A DNA stretch of 64,000 nt from Chitinophagaceae bacterium PMP191F (lineage in GTDB: Bacteria > Bacteroidota > Bacteroidia > Chitinophagales > Chitinophagaceae), in NCBI GenBank assembly GCA_001302245.1, contig LGYU01000003.1:1-64000 (forward strand), written 5' to 3'. The notes under the pieces were generated by a model. That model saw only the letters and a list, made by a program, of their open reading frames with translations, did no database searches and was not told the origin of the DNA. Numbering within the stretch: position 1 is the stretch's first letter; each line of letters begins with the position of its first letter. Made by a program: the position numbers and the translations under genes. This document shows positions 52,237-61,737 of the stretch, piece by piece.

Positions 52237-55200
52237 TTATTCGTCATTCTTTCTTTCGAAAAAAAGCTCTGGCAGAATGATTTTTATTTCTTGTGCAGTT
52301 CCTTCCTTCTGCCAATAGACAATGAAGTTCACCTTGGCATTCTTGAATATATATTTCTTTCTTTTCATTTCTTCAATTTGCGCAATAAATGTTCTTGAGA
52401 ATTTCAAAACTGATTGTCTCTCTGAATTCAAACATTCATCTCCGTTCAAAATCAAAGTATCTCCACTCGATAGCAGAGCAATGAGCTGCTGCTTATTGAT
52501 GAAATAGTCCAGCCAAACATCTCTGTGACTTGGACGCAGAGCGATGTCGTTTGGCGACAGGTAAACTTCTTGATCCTCTATTTGTTCCAGATTTTCTACT
52601 GAAATCCCATCAAAATGATCTGCATTTGAATGCACTGTCAAATTTTGTTTTGCTCTCGTCATGGCAACATACAACTGCCGTTTGGCCTCATCGGTGGCAG
52701 TGTTGAAATTTTCAAGTATTAAAAATACATTGTCAAACTCTTTGCCTTTGGCTTTATGTATTGTCGAGACGAATATTGTCTCTCCATTCTCGTTGAAAAA
52801 GTCTTCCAGTTTGGATTCACGGATGAAGACTTCTAAGTCAGATTTGTATTTTTTCTTTGTATTAGTAGATTCAAAATCTCTTATCAAGTTAATGCAAATA
52901 TCGAGATTGGTGCTGGTGCGAAATCTGTTCATCAGTTCTCTTTTTGCATTCTCCCAAACTTCATCACTAATTACGAAGACATCTTCAGCCTCATTCAATA
53001 GACTTAAAAAATACCTAACTTCCAGTAGATTAAAGAGACTGAATCCGTCATTTGTCTGAATCAATTTCGCCTGCATTCCATTTTTCAATAAAATACCCGT
53101 GATATGAAGTGCTTCTGTGTTCGTTTTTGTGAGCACACAAGTAGTCCCGATAAGGTCAGTTGTAATTATATCGTTCACCAGCGGTGTAACAAGATTTTCA
53201 CTTTTATGGTAAACTAATCTAATATATCCGTTGCCAGTTTGTTGGGGGATAATTGGAGTTTCTTTCAGCCGGTTACTAATATGTGTTACAAATTGATTGG
53301 CAAAATTAACCAAGTTACTCTTACTTCTGTAGTTTTCAACCAATTCATGTTTAGTAGCCTTGTTCACCTGAATAAACTGTTCAAGATATTTTGAACTTGC
53401 TCCTCTGAATTCATAAATATTCTGATCATCATCTCCAACCGCAATCACTTTCATTTCTTCATTATGTTCCATTAGCGCATTTATCAAATTGAACTCATCT
53501 TCATCCATATCCTGTGCTTCGTCGATTACCAATACAGTTTTTGTAATTCGGCTTGCTTCAACTTCTTTATTTTTAATCCTTTCTGTTGTCTTTTTTAGTA
53601 TCGCATCTGATTTTTCGAGGCTTCCAACTTTTCCGAGTAAATCGAAGCAGTAAGAGTGGAATGTTTTTATCTCAATGTAGTTGGCGGCATTGCCAATAAG
53701 CTTTAATAGGCGCTTCTTAAATTCCGTTGCTGCTGCTCTTGAAAAAGTGACCATAAGCAATTGCTCATGTTTTACATCTTCCATCAACAGCAGCGAAGCT
53801 AGTTTGTGAACCAATACTCTTGTTTTACCGCTCCCTGGTCCGGCAGCAACAACGATATGCTTTGATTCGTTGTCTTTGATTATTTTTAGTTGTGTTGGAG
53901 ACAGTTCTCCAAAGAGTTGTCTAAATTTAGCAGGTGTCAAGTTTTGCTTGATCTCATTCTGTCGTGCTCCCTTGAAATATTTATTAAGGAATGATGTGTA
54001 ATTCAGTTGGAAATAATCCTCTGCAAACTGCAAAGCATCCCGGTAGTCACTAATCATCTTTTTTGCATACTCTCCAACAATATGAATCTGCTGAACTTTG
54101 TTTTCGTAGAACTCATTTAACTTTTGGTAATCTTCCGCTTTGTATCGCTTCTTGTTATCTTGTTCAAGTCGCTCGATAGTCAATCGGTTATAAATAACAA
54201 GAAATCCCCCTTCAATTTTTATTGCTTCAATTCTTGAGAGATAAAACAGTGCATCTTCTATATCATCAATACTTATGTTCGATTTAAAGAGATTTGGACT
54301 CGATTCATATAACTCTTTTAGCTCGTGTACTGAAAATTCAACTAATACTTCCTCGTTCAAAGCTTCACTTTCCTGCGAAACTGAATTGCTCCTTTTATAA
54401 AGATCTTCAACTATGAACTTTGCCAACTCATGTCGTTTCTCCAGTCTTTTTTTCAGTATTTCTTTTGGATGCAGGCAGATTACCAAGAGTTGGTTCTTAG
54501 AATATTCTAAATTCTGACGCTTGATCCAGTTTTTTATTGACCAGAAGTTGATGATGGTCTTAATCTTTTTAATATCAACATCTTCACAGCCTTTTACTTC
54601 AGCATCTTCGTTCAGCTGCTTAATGTGAAATGTTTTTTCTTGTTCTTCAAATACAAAAAGCAGGTAGTTTTCAATCTTGCTGAAAATTTCAACGATGTTA
54701 AGAGAGCGATTTTTATTTTCCCTTCTTTTAATAAAAGCGGTTAGGTCTTTTGCGTCTGCGAGAATTTTTTCCTCCCGCAGGAGATTTACAATATTTATCA
54801 CTTCCTCTTTTACAATTCCAAGATGATCACTAATATAATCGATCCTTGATTCCGCAGTCTCATCTTCTGATTGCTTTCTGCTTTTACTTGAAAAAAGCTT
54901 CTTAATAATCCTGATTCCTTTTTCTTTCTGTTTTTCTTCAAACCTTGGCGAGGTATTTATCTTGTCAATAGCTTCCTGGGCATTCCTGGAAAGTATGCTG
55001 TTTGCAAAAATCCTGGGCATATTCTGACCGCGCCTCAAATATCCCGACTGTTCCAAAGCCGCGATCGCTGTGGTTACTCTCGTTTCAATTTCCACCACAT
55101 TGTCATCCCAGCCTGCCTTTCTTGCAATTTCTAAGGCCGAATTCGAAACTGTTGACCGAAATCTTGTAATTTCTTTTATCGCTTTCCAAACCTGTTGAAT

Positions 55201-57060
55201 TTCTTTGATGGAAAGCCTAGTTTGATTTAATAGAATAAAATGTTTGCTAAGATCTTCTTCATTGAATAATACAAAACAGTCAGCCTCCATATTTTCATCT
55301 CGTCCGGCTCTACCTGCTTCTTGAATATAGTTTTCAAGGGAATCTGATATTTCATAATGAATCACCATGCCAATATCTTTTTTATCGACTCCCATCCCAA
55401 AAGCAGAAGTAGCAACCATAACTGGAATTTCTCCCGCTACAAAAGCATTTTGGTTGGCAGTTTTTTCCTTTACATCCATTTTCCCGTGATATGGTTTTGC
55501 ATTAAAACCATCTTCCGTTAATCTCTCTGCCAATGAATATGCTTTTTTTGTTCTTGACACATAGATAATAGTCGGGCATTTCTTTTCTTCAATTAAGTCT
55601 CTTACTGTCTGAAACTTTTCTTCTTCATTCCCTTTTTCATAAACTTTGTAGCGCAGGTTTGTTCTTGATGATTTCGAGGTGAATAGTTCAAGGTTCAGCG
55701 ATAATTTTTCCTTGAAATAGTTCCGAATGTCTTCTATAACTTTTTGTTTTGCCGTTGCCGTAAAACAGGAAACGGGAATTCCTTCTGTTAGGTTTTTCTT
55801 TTCCTGGATCGATTTGATAAAATCGCCGATGTACAAGTAATCGACTCTGAAATCCTGACCCCAGGCGGAAAAGCAGTGTGCTTCGTCAATTACAAAACGA
55901 ATAATTTTTCTTCCCAGGATCAATCGTTCAATGGTTCGTGAGCGCAATGCTTCCGGTGAGATATAGAGAATGGAAGCCGATCCGTCTTCCACTCTTTCAA
56001 ATGATTTGGCCCTCTCAATGGGGTCAAGCAACCCGTTTATGGTAACAGCCTCGGTGATCCCATTCCTTTCAAGATTGTCAACCTGATCTTTCATCAAGGA
56101 TTGTAAAGGGGATATTATCACCGTCAATCCTTTTGAACTTTCACCACTCATTAACGCAGGAACCTGAAAAGTAATCGATTTGCCCCCGCCTGTAGGGAAA
56201 ACAGCTAGTATTGATTTATTATCCACAGCGGCCTTTACTGCTTTCTCTTGAAGTGGCTCAGATCCATAAGTTCTGAAAGTATCAAATCCAAAAAAACGCT
56301 TCAACCCTTTGTGGGGGTTCAATGCGTTGTTACAATATTTACAGCCACTTATACAGGGTTTATTTCTTAGCCTGAACATGATTCGTTCAACCTCAGGGTA
56401 GTTTTTGAGTACCCAAGGTGGTGTAATTGAATGTATTTTTTTATGTTGAATGAAAGAATTAATAAGTGATAAACAAAATGTCAATTCTACCGGGTTAGCT
56501 GAAATTATTCTTGTCAGGTCAACTTGCTCACATATTTCATTTTTAAAGTTCGTATGAATTAGGCTTTCCAGCTCTGTACTGGTACTGACGTATTCAATAA
56601 AACGAAAGAAAGCATGAAACTCTTTTTTGCTATTTAATAGCAAATAGAAAATTTGTTTAAGTGTTTCATGTTGTTGTTTGAAAGCGGCTATTTCATCATA
56701 AAACAGATCCTTTGCTTTGATTGAATCGTTCAAAGGATTGTTAGCATCTTCTGATTGCAACTTGTCGTCCTTTAATAAAGCATGATAAGGTTTTGTGGGG
56801 AATAGCAGTGGAGAAAGATACAAGGTATCAATAATATTTTCAGGACTTATCCCTGCATCTTTAAGCGCTTGCCCAATATACTTTATGTCGTGGTTGAAAA
56901 TATTATGCCCACAGACAAATTGCGTTCCGCTGATGAATTGAACAAATTCGGTTATTGAAATATTGTGAAAAGAACTTCCATCATTCTTAACACTTCCAAT
57001 GTCAAGAATCTTTCGGCTCTTTGGCTCGATCTCGGTATCAACAAATGCAATCGAATTCAT
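52237..57060 (-). CDS. DEDD exonuclease - RecQ helicase - UvrD helicase triple fusion
   Basis: A 1607-residue DNA-processing enzyme. Residues 1-125 are a DnaQ/WRN-type 3'-5' exonuclease (Asp8-x-Glu10, Asp58, His93, probable Asp112). CISGCKYC (236-243) is a Cys cluster just before the helicase. Residues 258-620 are RecQ: TGGGKS (290-295), DEAH (392-395) and QEAGRAGRD (580-588). About 640-1000 is a winged-helix/linker region. Residues 1050-1480 are UvrD/Rep: GPGSGKT (1074-1080), DEAQD (1180-1184), GDDDQNIYEFRG and LYVAMTRAKQ. All motors look intact, with two translocases of the same polarity. It is more A+T-rich than its neighbours and stands alone. It could repair, restart replication or defend against foreign DNA. 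Confidence 0.88.
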   Translation of the reverse strand: MNSIAFVDTEIEPKSRKILDIGSVKNDGSSFHNISITEFVQFISGTQFVCGHNIFNHDIKYIGQALKDAGISPENIIDTLYLSPLLFPTKPYHALLKDDKLQSEDANNPLNDSIKAKDLFYDEIAAFKQQHETLKQIFYLLLNSKKEFHAFFRFIEYVSTSTELESLIHTNFKNEICEQVDLTRIISANPVELTFCLSLINSFIQHKKIHSITPPWVLKNYPEVERIMFRLRNKPCISGCKYCNNALNPHKGLKRFFGFDTFRTYGSEPLQEKAVKAAVDNKSILAVFPTGGGKSITFQVPALMSGESSKGLTVIISPLQSLMKDQVDNLERNGITEAVTINGLLDPIERAKSFERVEDGSASILYISPEALRSRTIERLILGRKIIRFVIDEAHCFSAWGQDFRVDYLYIGDFIKSIQEKKNLTEGIPVSCFTATAKQKVIEDIRNYFKEKLSLNLELFTSKSSRTNLRYKVYEKGNEEEKFQTVRDLIEEKKCPTIIYVSRTKKAYSLAERLTEDGFNAKPYHGKMDVKEKTANQNAFVAGEIPVMVATSAFGMGVDKKDIGMVIHYEISDSLENYIQEAGRAGRDENMEADCFVLFNEEDLSKHFILLNQTRLSIKEIQQVWKAIKEITRFRSTVSNSALEIARKAGWDDNVVEIETRVTTAIAALEQSGYLRRGQNMPRIFANSILSRNAQEAIDKINTSPRFEEKQKEKGIRIIKKLFSSKSRKQSEDETAESRIDYISDHLGIVKEEVINIVNLLREEKILADAKDLTAFIKRRENKNRSLNIVEIFSKIENYLLFVFEEQEKTFHIKQLNEDAEVKGCEDVDIKKIKTIINFWSIKNWIKRQNLEYSKNQLLVICLHPKEILKKRLEKRHELAKFIVEDLYKRSNSVSQESEALNEEVLVEFSVHELKELYESSPNLFKSNISIDDIEDALFYLSRIEAIKIEGGFLVIYNRLTIERLEQDNKKRYKAEDYQKLNEFYENKVQQIHIVGEYAKKMISDYRDALQFAEDYFQLNYTSFLNKYFKGARQNEIKQNLTPAKFRQLFGELSPTQLKIIKDNESKHIVVAAGPGSGKTRVLVHKLASLLLMEDVKHEQLLMVTFSRAAATEFKKRLLKLIGNAANYIEIKTFHSYCFDLLGKVGSLEKSDAILKKTTERIKNKEVEASRITKTVLVIDEAQDMDEDEFNLINALMEHNEEMKVIAVGDDDQNIYEFRGASSKYLEQFIQVNKATKHELVENYRSKSNLVNFANQFVTHISNRLKETPIIPQQTGNGYIRLVYHKSENLVTPLVNDIITTDLIGTTCVLTKTNTEALHITGILLKNGMQAKLIQTNDGFSLFNLLEVRYFLSLLNEAEDVFVISDEVWENAKRELMNRFRTSTNLDICINLIRDFESTNTKKKYKSDLEVFIRESKLEDFFNENGETIFVSTIHKAKGKEFDNVFLILENFNTATDEAKRQLYVAMTRAKQNLTVHSNADHFDGISVENLEQIEDQEVYLSPNDIALRPSHRDVWLDYFINKQQLIALLSSGDTLILNGDECLNSERQSVLKFSRTFIAQIEEMKRKKYIFKNAKVNFIVYWQKEGTAQEIKIILPELFFERKNDE

Positions 57061-57349
57061 TTTTAATAGCTGGCGACCTATTCCCGAATATACGTAACTT
57101 ATTAAAACACAACCCCACTATAATTACCACTGCTCACGGCTATTACTGTTCGCAAAAACACAAGTGAGTGAATTTCAATAGTATTATTACTAAACCAGCT
57201 ACACATTTGCCCGGTCACCCTGACTTTACAGGGTAAGTCACGGTCAATTTAACGCGTCCTTTCTATACTATTACAAGTACACGTTGAGGCAAATCTGACA
57301 GATGGTCTTATTTCCGGCAGAAGGTTAACCGGATTCGAATAATTATTAA
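57061..57349. other. Divergent intergenic region, no gene seen
   Basis: The 289 bases between the helicase and a plus-strand small ORF contain ACCCTG-N6-CAGGGT (about 57220-57237), a weak inverted repeat. I see no exact promoter consensus. Confidence 0.4.
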
Positions 57350-57589
57350 ATGCACTATTCCTTCAAACTGAAAGACAATTGTACATTTAAAAATCATCTT
57401 GCTGATACCAGCCAAAACAAAAGAGACATTAAATGGGATACACCCAGAATTCTGGGCTTATTGATAAACAATGAAGTGGCACATTGTTGGGGACAATATG
57501 TAACACCAGGCAACAAGCATTTGTTTTATATCCAGGATACCAGTGAAAAAGATTTTCATACTTATTGGGTAAGATTTGATCAGCTTTAA
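57350..57589 (+). CDS. Small protein of unknown function
   Basis: A 79-residue protein without signal or membrane spans. ILGLLINNEVAHCWGQYV and NKHLFYIQDTSEKDFHTYWV suggest a compact beta-rich fold. I recognise no family. It lies just outside the accessory region and could belong to it. Confidence 0.5.
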   Translation: MHYSFKLKDNCTFKNHLADTSQNKRDIKWDTPRILGLLINNEVAHCWGQYVTPGNKHLFYIQDTSEKDFHTYWVRFDQL

Positions 57590-57747
57590 AAAAAGTTAAG
57601 AACATCCATAAGAAATTGAACTAATTCATTTTTAATAGCATCAATAATATTAAGGAGTTTATATAGTTTACAATACTGGCAAAGACTATTTTAATAAAAG
57701 CGAAGGGTTGATCTGACAACTGACATACTTTCACACCGTTATTTCCT

Positions 57748-58314
57748 TTAAGCCTTTTTATACTGCATCCCTATTACACCGTTGGTAAAGGTCTTTGAGC
57801 TTACCAATGTAAGCGGCGTTGTTTCGGGCACATTTTTGAAAAGCGGAATACCTTTGCTCAGTAAAATAGGATTTACAAACAACCAGAATTCATCTACCAG
57901 ACCATATTGCAACAAAGCATGTGTGGCTGAAGGGCTGCCAAATATCAGTATTTCCTTACCGTCCTGTTGTTTTACTGCTTTTATACGCTGCTCCACCTGC
58001 TCACCAATGAAAGTAGTATTGAGCCGCTGCTCATGCTGCATTGTTTTTGACAGTACTATTTTATGAGCTTTTTTGTACCACGCAGCATGCTCTATGTCGT
58101 GCTTGCTGGCATTGGGTTGGTCTGCTGCGGTAGGCCAGTAGCCTTCCATCATTTGCCAGGTAACGCGGCCGTACAAAGCGGTATCGCTATTGTTGATACG
58201 ATGACCAACATGGTCAAATATCTCTTCATCTACTTTTATCCAATTCATTTCACCGTTGGGACCAGCCACAAATCCATCTAAGGAAACATGAAAAAAGGAA
58301 ACGAGTGTACGCAT
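57748..58314 (-). CDS. RibD C-terminal/dihydrofolate-reductase-like protein
   Basis: A 188-residue protein of the DHFR-like RibD_C family. VSFFHVSLDGFVAGPNGEM at the start, TALYGRVTWQMMEGYWP, then KEILIFGSPSATHALLQYG near the NADPH site, and a C-terminal strand. Members reduce pterin or flavin-like compounds, but most homologues in Bacteroidota have no confirmed substrate. It is a single gene. Confidence 0.88.
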   Translation of the reverse strand: MRTLVSFFHVSLDGFVAGPNGEMNWIKVDEEIFDHVGHRINNSDTALYGRVTWQMMEGYWPTAADQPNASKHDIEHAAWYKKAHKIVLSKTMQHEQRLNTTFIGEQVEQRIKAVKQQDGKEILIFGSPSATHALLQYGLVDEFWLFVNPILLSKGIPLFKNVPETTPLTLVSSKTFTNGVIGMQYKKA

Positions 58315-58498
58315 ATATTCCTGGTTATTGGTTGATTGCTATGATTGACAAGACAAACCTACGACCCGTAGCTGACCTGAACAAGGGACAATTGCAACAA
58401 TCCGTTCGAACCGGAGATCATTACCGGCCTGTTCATTTCCGGCTTTTTTATTACTGTAATCAATGCAGTGTTTGCATGCTCCCAAAAGCAACAAGATT

Positions 58499-58933
58499 TT
58501 ATCCTTTATGCCTGGGCGTAAAGTCAACCATCCATTGAACACCATACTTGTCGGTAAACATTCCAAAATACGCACCCCAGGGGCCATCTGCAATGGGCAT
58601 TTCAATTTGTCCACCTGCAGAAAGTCCATTGAATAATTTGTCGGCTTCCTCACGACTTTCTGCACTGATCGAGATCGTATTCCTGTTGTCGTTTTCCGTT
58701 ACCCGTCCCATAACTTCTAAAACATCGCTGCCCATTAACAAATTACTTTTACCGATTGGCAGGGAAATATGCATAATCCTATTGGCATCATTTTCTGCGA
58801 TGGGGTGATCAGGACTTGACAAATCTTTGTAACGCATAACTTTTGCGAACGCTCCGCCAAATACTGATCTATAAAATGTAAATGCTTCTTCGGCATTTCC
58901 ATTGAAGTGGATGTAAGGATTGATTAATGCCAT
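58499..58933 (-). CDS. VOC-family (PhnB-like) protein
   Basis: A 144-residue protein with the PhnB/3-demethylubiquinone-type VOC fold. INPYIHFNGNAEEAFTFYRSVFGG starts the first module, MHISLPIGKSNLLMGSD the second, and PWGAYFGMFTDKYGVQWMVDF is the C-terminal signature. The catalytic role is unproven. The ATG at 58933 gives the family start (MALINPYIHF). The 9-codon extension is unlikely. Confidence 0.88.
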   Translation of the reverse strand: MALINPYIHFNGNAEEAFTFYRSVFGGAFAKVMRYKDLSSPDHPIAENDANRIMHISLPIGKSNLLMGSDVLEVMGRVTENDNRNTISISAESREEADKLFNGLSAGGQIEMPIADGPWGAYFGMFTDKYGVQWMVDFTPRHKG

Positions 58934-59159
58934 TTCAGGATTGGTTTTGTTATGATACAAATCTCGCTAACAAATATCACGTTATTCCAGTCTGAATGCG
59001 ACAATCTTGCAGGTTAAATACGACACATCCCTCTCTTTAATCAACCCTTCAACGATAAGTGCAGAATCCGTGCAGCCGTTCTGAAATGCATATCTGACAG
59101 ACACAAAACATTGATTTTGTGCCTGTTTCGTTTCCCGGGGGGTTACATAAAGCTCATTG

Positions 59160-60611
59160 TCATTGTTTAGCTGGTTTGTACGCTTCCTTTAACTTCCTCA
59201 TCATTTGCAGAACAGCTTCATTAAAATTGCCGGAGGAAGTATGCTTATCCCATTCTTTTAGCTCCTGTACCATGAACGGCAGGTAGATGAATCCCTTATT
59301 GATATTGTCCTGTAAACTACTGGCAGCCCTGGCACTGTCACCGATCTTCTCGGCTACAATCACCTCACCCGCTCTTACAAGGTGCTCATACAGGCATGTC
59401 AGCCAGGAATTATAAGCCTGGTTTTTCATTTCCGCTTTGATAGGTTCATACAGGTAAGCCGTTTCAGTAAGGAGTGGGGAGGGTAGGCTGTCGATAGCAG
59501 GATTAGCAAATGAGTGCCCGAATTCATGTGCCGCCAATGCCCTGATCCTAACAGGATCGTCAAAGCCCATATCGAGGTGGTTGCTGTCGAATGACTGAAA
59601 AGTAAAAGACCCAAACGTATTATAGATCTTCCGGGTAGATTGGTTCATAGTACCAAATCCCATATCTGTAAAAAGCGTAAGACTGGGTACAAGGCTATAC
59701 TCGCTGAACTGTTTGCGGTAGTATTGCTCCATAACCGGCAGGAAGTCACCACGCGGCACATTTTTCATCACTGAAGCAAGGGCTAGATCATAATACGGTT
59801 TGTTCCTGGTCAGATAGGCATCCATGTCTATCGCCCGGGAAAAGTCGTTCAGAGCATCAAGAAAATCGGCTGCTCTTTGCCTGGCTTCCGCCATGTCTCC
59901 ATGCGGTGAAAAACGGGCGATCTGTTGATGATCGGTAGTGGCATTGATATGGGCAAACGGTACTTCATTCACCTGGAATAAAAATCCCACAAAGAAATCA
60001 TAGAAATAGCCTTCTGTCTGCATCTTCCGGTAAATACTCATTATACGGCAGGTGTCAAAAGCCTTGTACCGTTCATAATTTTGAAGCACCATGCCATACC
60101 ATTGCGCCCAGACAGCCTTTCTGCCGTTGAATACCATCGTATCTTTTCTACTGAGCATCTCAGGACCATCGTCCAGTACCATCATCAATCCGTATAATTC
60201 AATATTCCGGTTGGTTATTACCTGTACTGTTTTGGGTAGTACTGTTTTGTATGTTACATTAAAACTACCGGCAACATTTTCACCACTTACGGTAATGGTG
60301 TAGCGGCCGGTTGAAAGGGCTGCCAGGTGGTGCTCTGCAGTATCGCTTGTTCCAGTGACCTTTTTCTCCCAGATCACCACACCGTTATGTGAAACAGACA
60401 ATGTGATATTTCCATTGACGGCAGTAAGGGAATATTTCAGGAATAAAATTTCGTCCTTGGTTAAGTCTACCGTATGTTTTTCCCTTCCATTGAAATAAGC
60501 AAAAGAAGCGCTGAATTTCCCCGGCAGGTCATTGCTTTTCCAGTTCCTGGTTGTAGTGGCACAGGAAGCCAGCAATGCTGCAGCAAGTATGCTGATAACA
60601 ATAAAACGCAT
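59160..60611 (-). CDS. DUF4932 lipoprotein, probable zinc metalloprotease
   Basis: A 483-residue lipoprotein (lipobox LASC at 14-17). The N-terminal about 120 residues form a beta-sandwich-like domain (LSVSHNGVVIWEKK, GRYTITVSGENVAG). AAHEFGHSFANP (361-372) is a HExxH zinc motif, with the third ligand probably among the Glu residues of ETAYLYEPIKAE (about 383-394). It is probably a surface- or periplasm-facing protease. The AraC gene lies upstream on the same strand, ending 68 bases before it. Confidence 0.8.
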   Translation of the reverse strand: MRFIVISILAAALLASCATTTRNWKSNDLPGKFSASFAYFNGREKHTVDLTKDEILFLKYSLTAVNGNITLSVSHNGVVIWEKKVTGTSDTAEHHLAALSTGRYTITVSGENVAGSFNVTYKTVLPKTVQVITNRNIELYGLMMVLDDGPEMLSRKDTMVFNGRKAVWAQWYGMVLQNYERYKAFDTCRIMSIYRKMQTEGYFYDFFVGFLFQVNEVPFAHINATTDHQQIARFSPHGDMAEARQRAADFLDALNDFSRAIDMDAYLTRNKPYYDLALASVMKNVPRGDFLPVMEQYYRKQFSEYSLVPSLTLFTDMGFGTMNQSTRKIYNTFGSFTFQSFDSNHLDMGFDDPVRIRALAAHEFGHSFANPAIDSLPSPLLTETAYLYEPIKAEMKNQAYNSWLTCLYEHLVRAGEVIVAEKIGDSARAASSLQDNINKGFIYLPFMVQELKEWDKHTSSGNFNEAVLQMMRKLKEAYKPAKQ

Positions 60612-60679
60612 AGTTATTGATTATGCATACAATGATAAAGAGACGGGCAGAAATAGTACTTGTATAAAATTGCTATTTT

Positions 60680-61441
60680 TTACAGCTCCCTGTACACACT
60701 GGGCGATACTCCGAAATATTTTTTGAAACTGTTGGTGTAATGGCTGTGATCATGAAACCCAAACGTATGGGCTATATCAGCTACCGGCCAGCCTTCCAGC
60801 AACAGTTTTTTTGTTTTAGAGAGCTTGTAGAGCATAATGTATGCCTGTGGCGTAACGCCTTTAGCCTGTTTAAAAGAACGGATGAAATGGTATTTGCTCA
60901 TCCTGAACCGGCTTCCCAGCCAGGCAGTGTCGATGAGTTTATCGGCACAGGTTTCAATGATCTCGTCTATTTTGTCGAAATAGTGTTCAAAATGATTCCC
61001 CTCAAATGGGGTAGTAGCATAACGGGTCAATTGTATCAAAGGGGTTTCCCAATCTGAAGGTTCATGATGATAACGGTGAAACAGGGATTGGAGACTGGCA
61101 AACAACTGCCGGTCGTCAATTACCCGGTCAAGTGCCAATACTTTTTTGCCCTGGTTGAAGTAAGCAAACACATCGGGGTTAACATAGATCGTTTTGTAAC
61201 TGTACCCGGCTTCACTCAATGCATAATTCCGGTGTACTTCATTGGCCTGGGTGATACTGATAGTTCCGGCTGGTGCAATAAATTCCTGCCGCGTATTATG
61301 CAATAATTCAGTGCCATTGATAATTAATGAAACACAATAGTAATCATGAAAATGAAAGGGAAAATAACTGTGTTCATTTTCTGAAGAAAATAATTCAATA
61401 TTGTCCAATACCGGCAACCGGGCAAAGTCGAAGGAGTGCAT
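60680..61441 (-). CDS. AraC-family transcriptional regulator with cupin sensor
   Basis: A 253-residue regulator. The N-terminal cupin domain has PFHFHDYYCVSLIINGTELL and GTISITQANEVHRN. The C-terminal double helix-turn-helix (about 160-253) has LGSRFRMSKYHFIRSFKQ and VADIAHTFGFHDHSHYTNSF, ending in KKYFGVSPSVYREL. It lies 68 bases upstream of the metalloprotease on the same strand, so it may control it. The ligand is unknown. Confidence 0.92.
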   Translation of the reverse strand: MHSFDFARLPVLDNIELFSSENEHSYFPFHFHDYYCVSLIINGTELLHNTRQEFIAPAGTISITQANEVHRNYALSEAGYSYKTIYVNPDVFAYFNQGKKVLALDRVIDDRQLFASLQSLFHRYHHEPSDWETPLIQLTRYATTPFEGNHFEHYFDKIDEIIETCADKLIDTAWLGSRFRMSKYHFIRSFKQAKGVTPQAYIMLYKLSKTKKLLLEGWPVADIAHTFGFHDHSHYTNSFKKYFGVSPSVYREL

Positions 61442-61737
61442 AGTTTGAAGTTACCGAATTTCTGTACATCTTCAACGCCTGAACATGAACCCGGAGGTAA
61501 CTAAAGGGATCAAACAGATCAATAACGTAATGCCTTTCGTAACTAAATGAAACGATTTTCACAGCTCACCAGAATCTGAATGAATTCTATCAATGTTTTT
61601 TCCGAACAACTGTCTTCCCATTCTTTTCTGGCCACCTGTTGCTTCCGGTTCTGCCAGAAGCCTCCCTCGCTTTACAGGAAGCTCCTGACAGAGCTAAATG
61701 CCGTTAATCAAATTTGTTTTACGTAAATAAACTGTAC

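Noticed and set aside
50303-57060. A complete prophage or integrative element in the accessory region.
   Set aside because: There is no integrase, transposase, capsid or relaxase. Only remnants and cargo are visible.
57220-57237. Inverted repeat ACCCTG/CAGGGT before the 79-residue ORF.
   Set aside because: Arms of six bases are expected by chance, and there is no supporting promoter.
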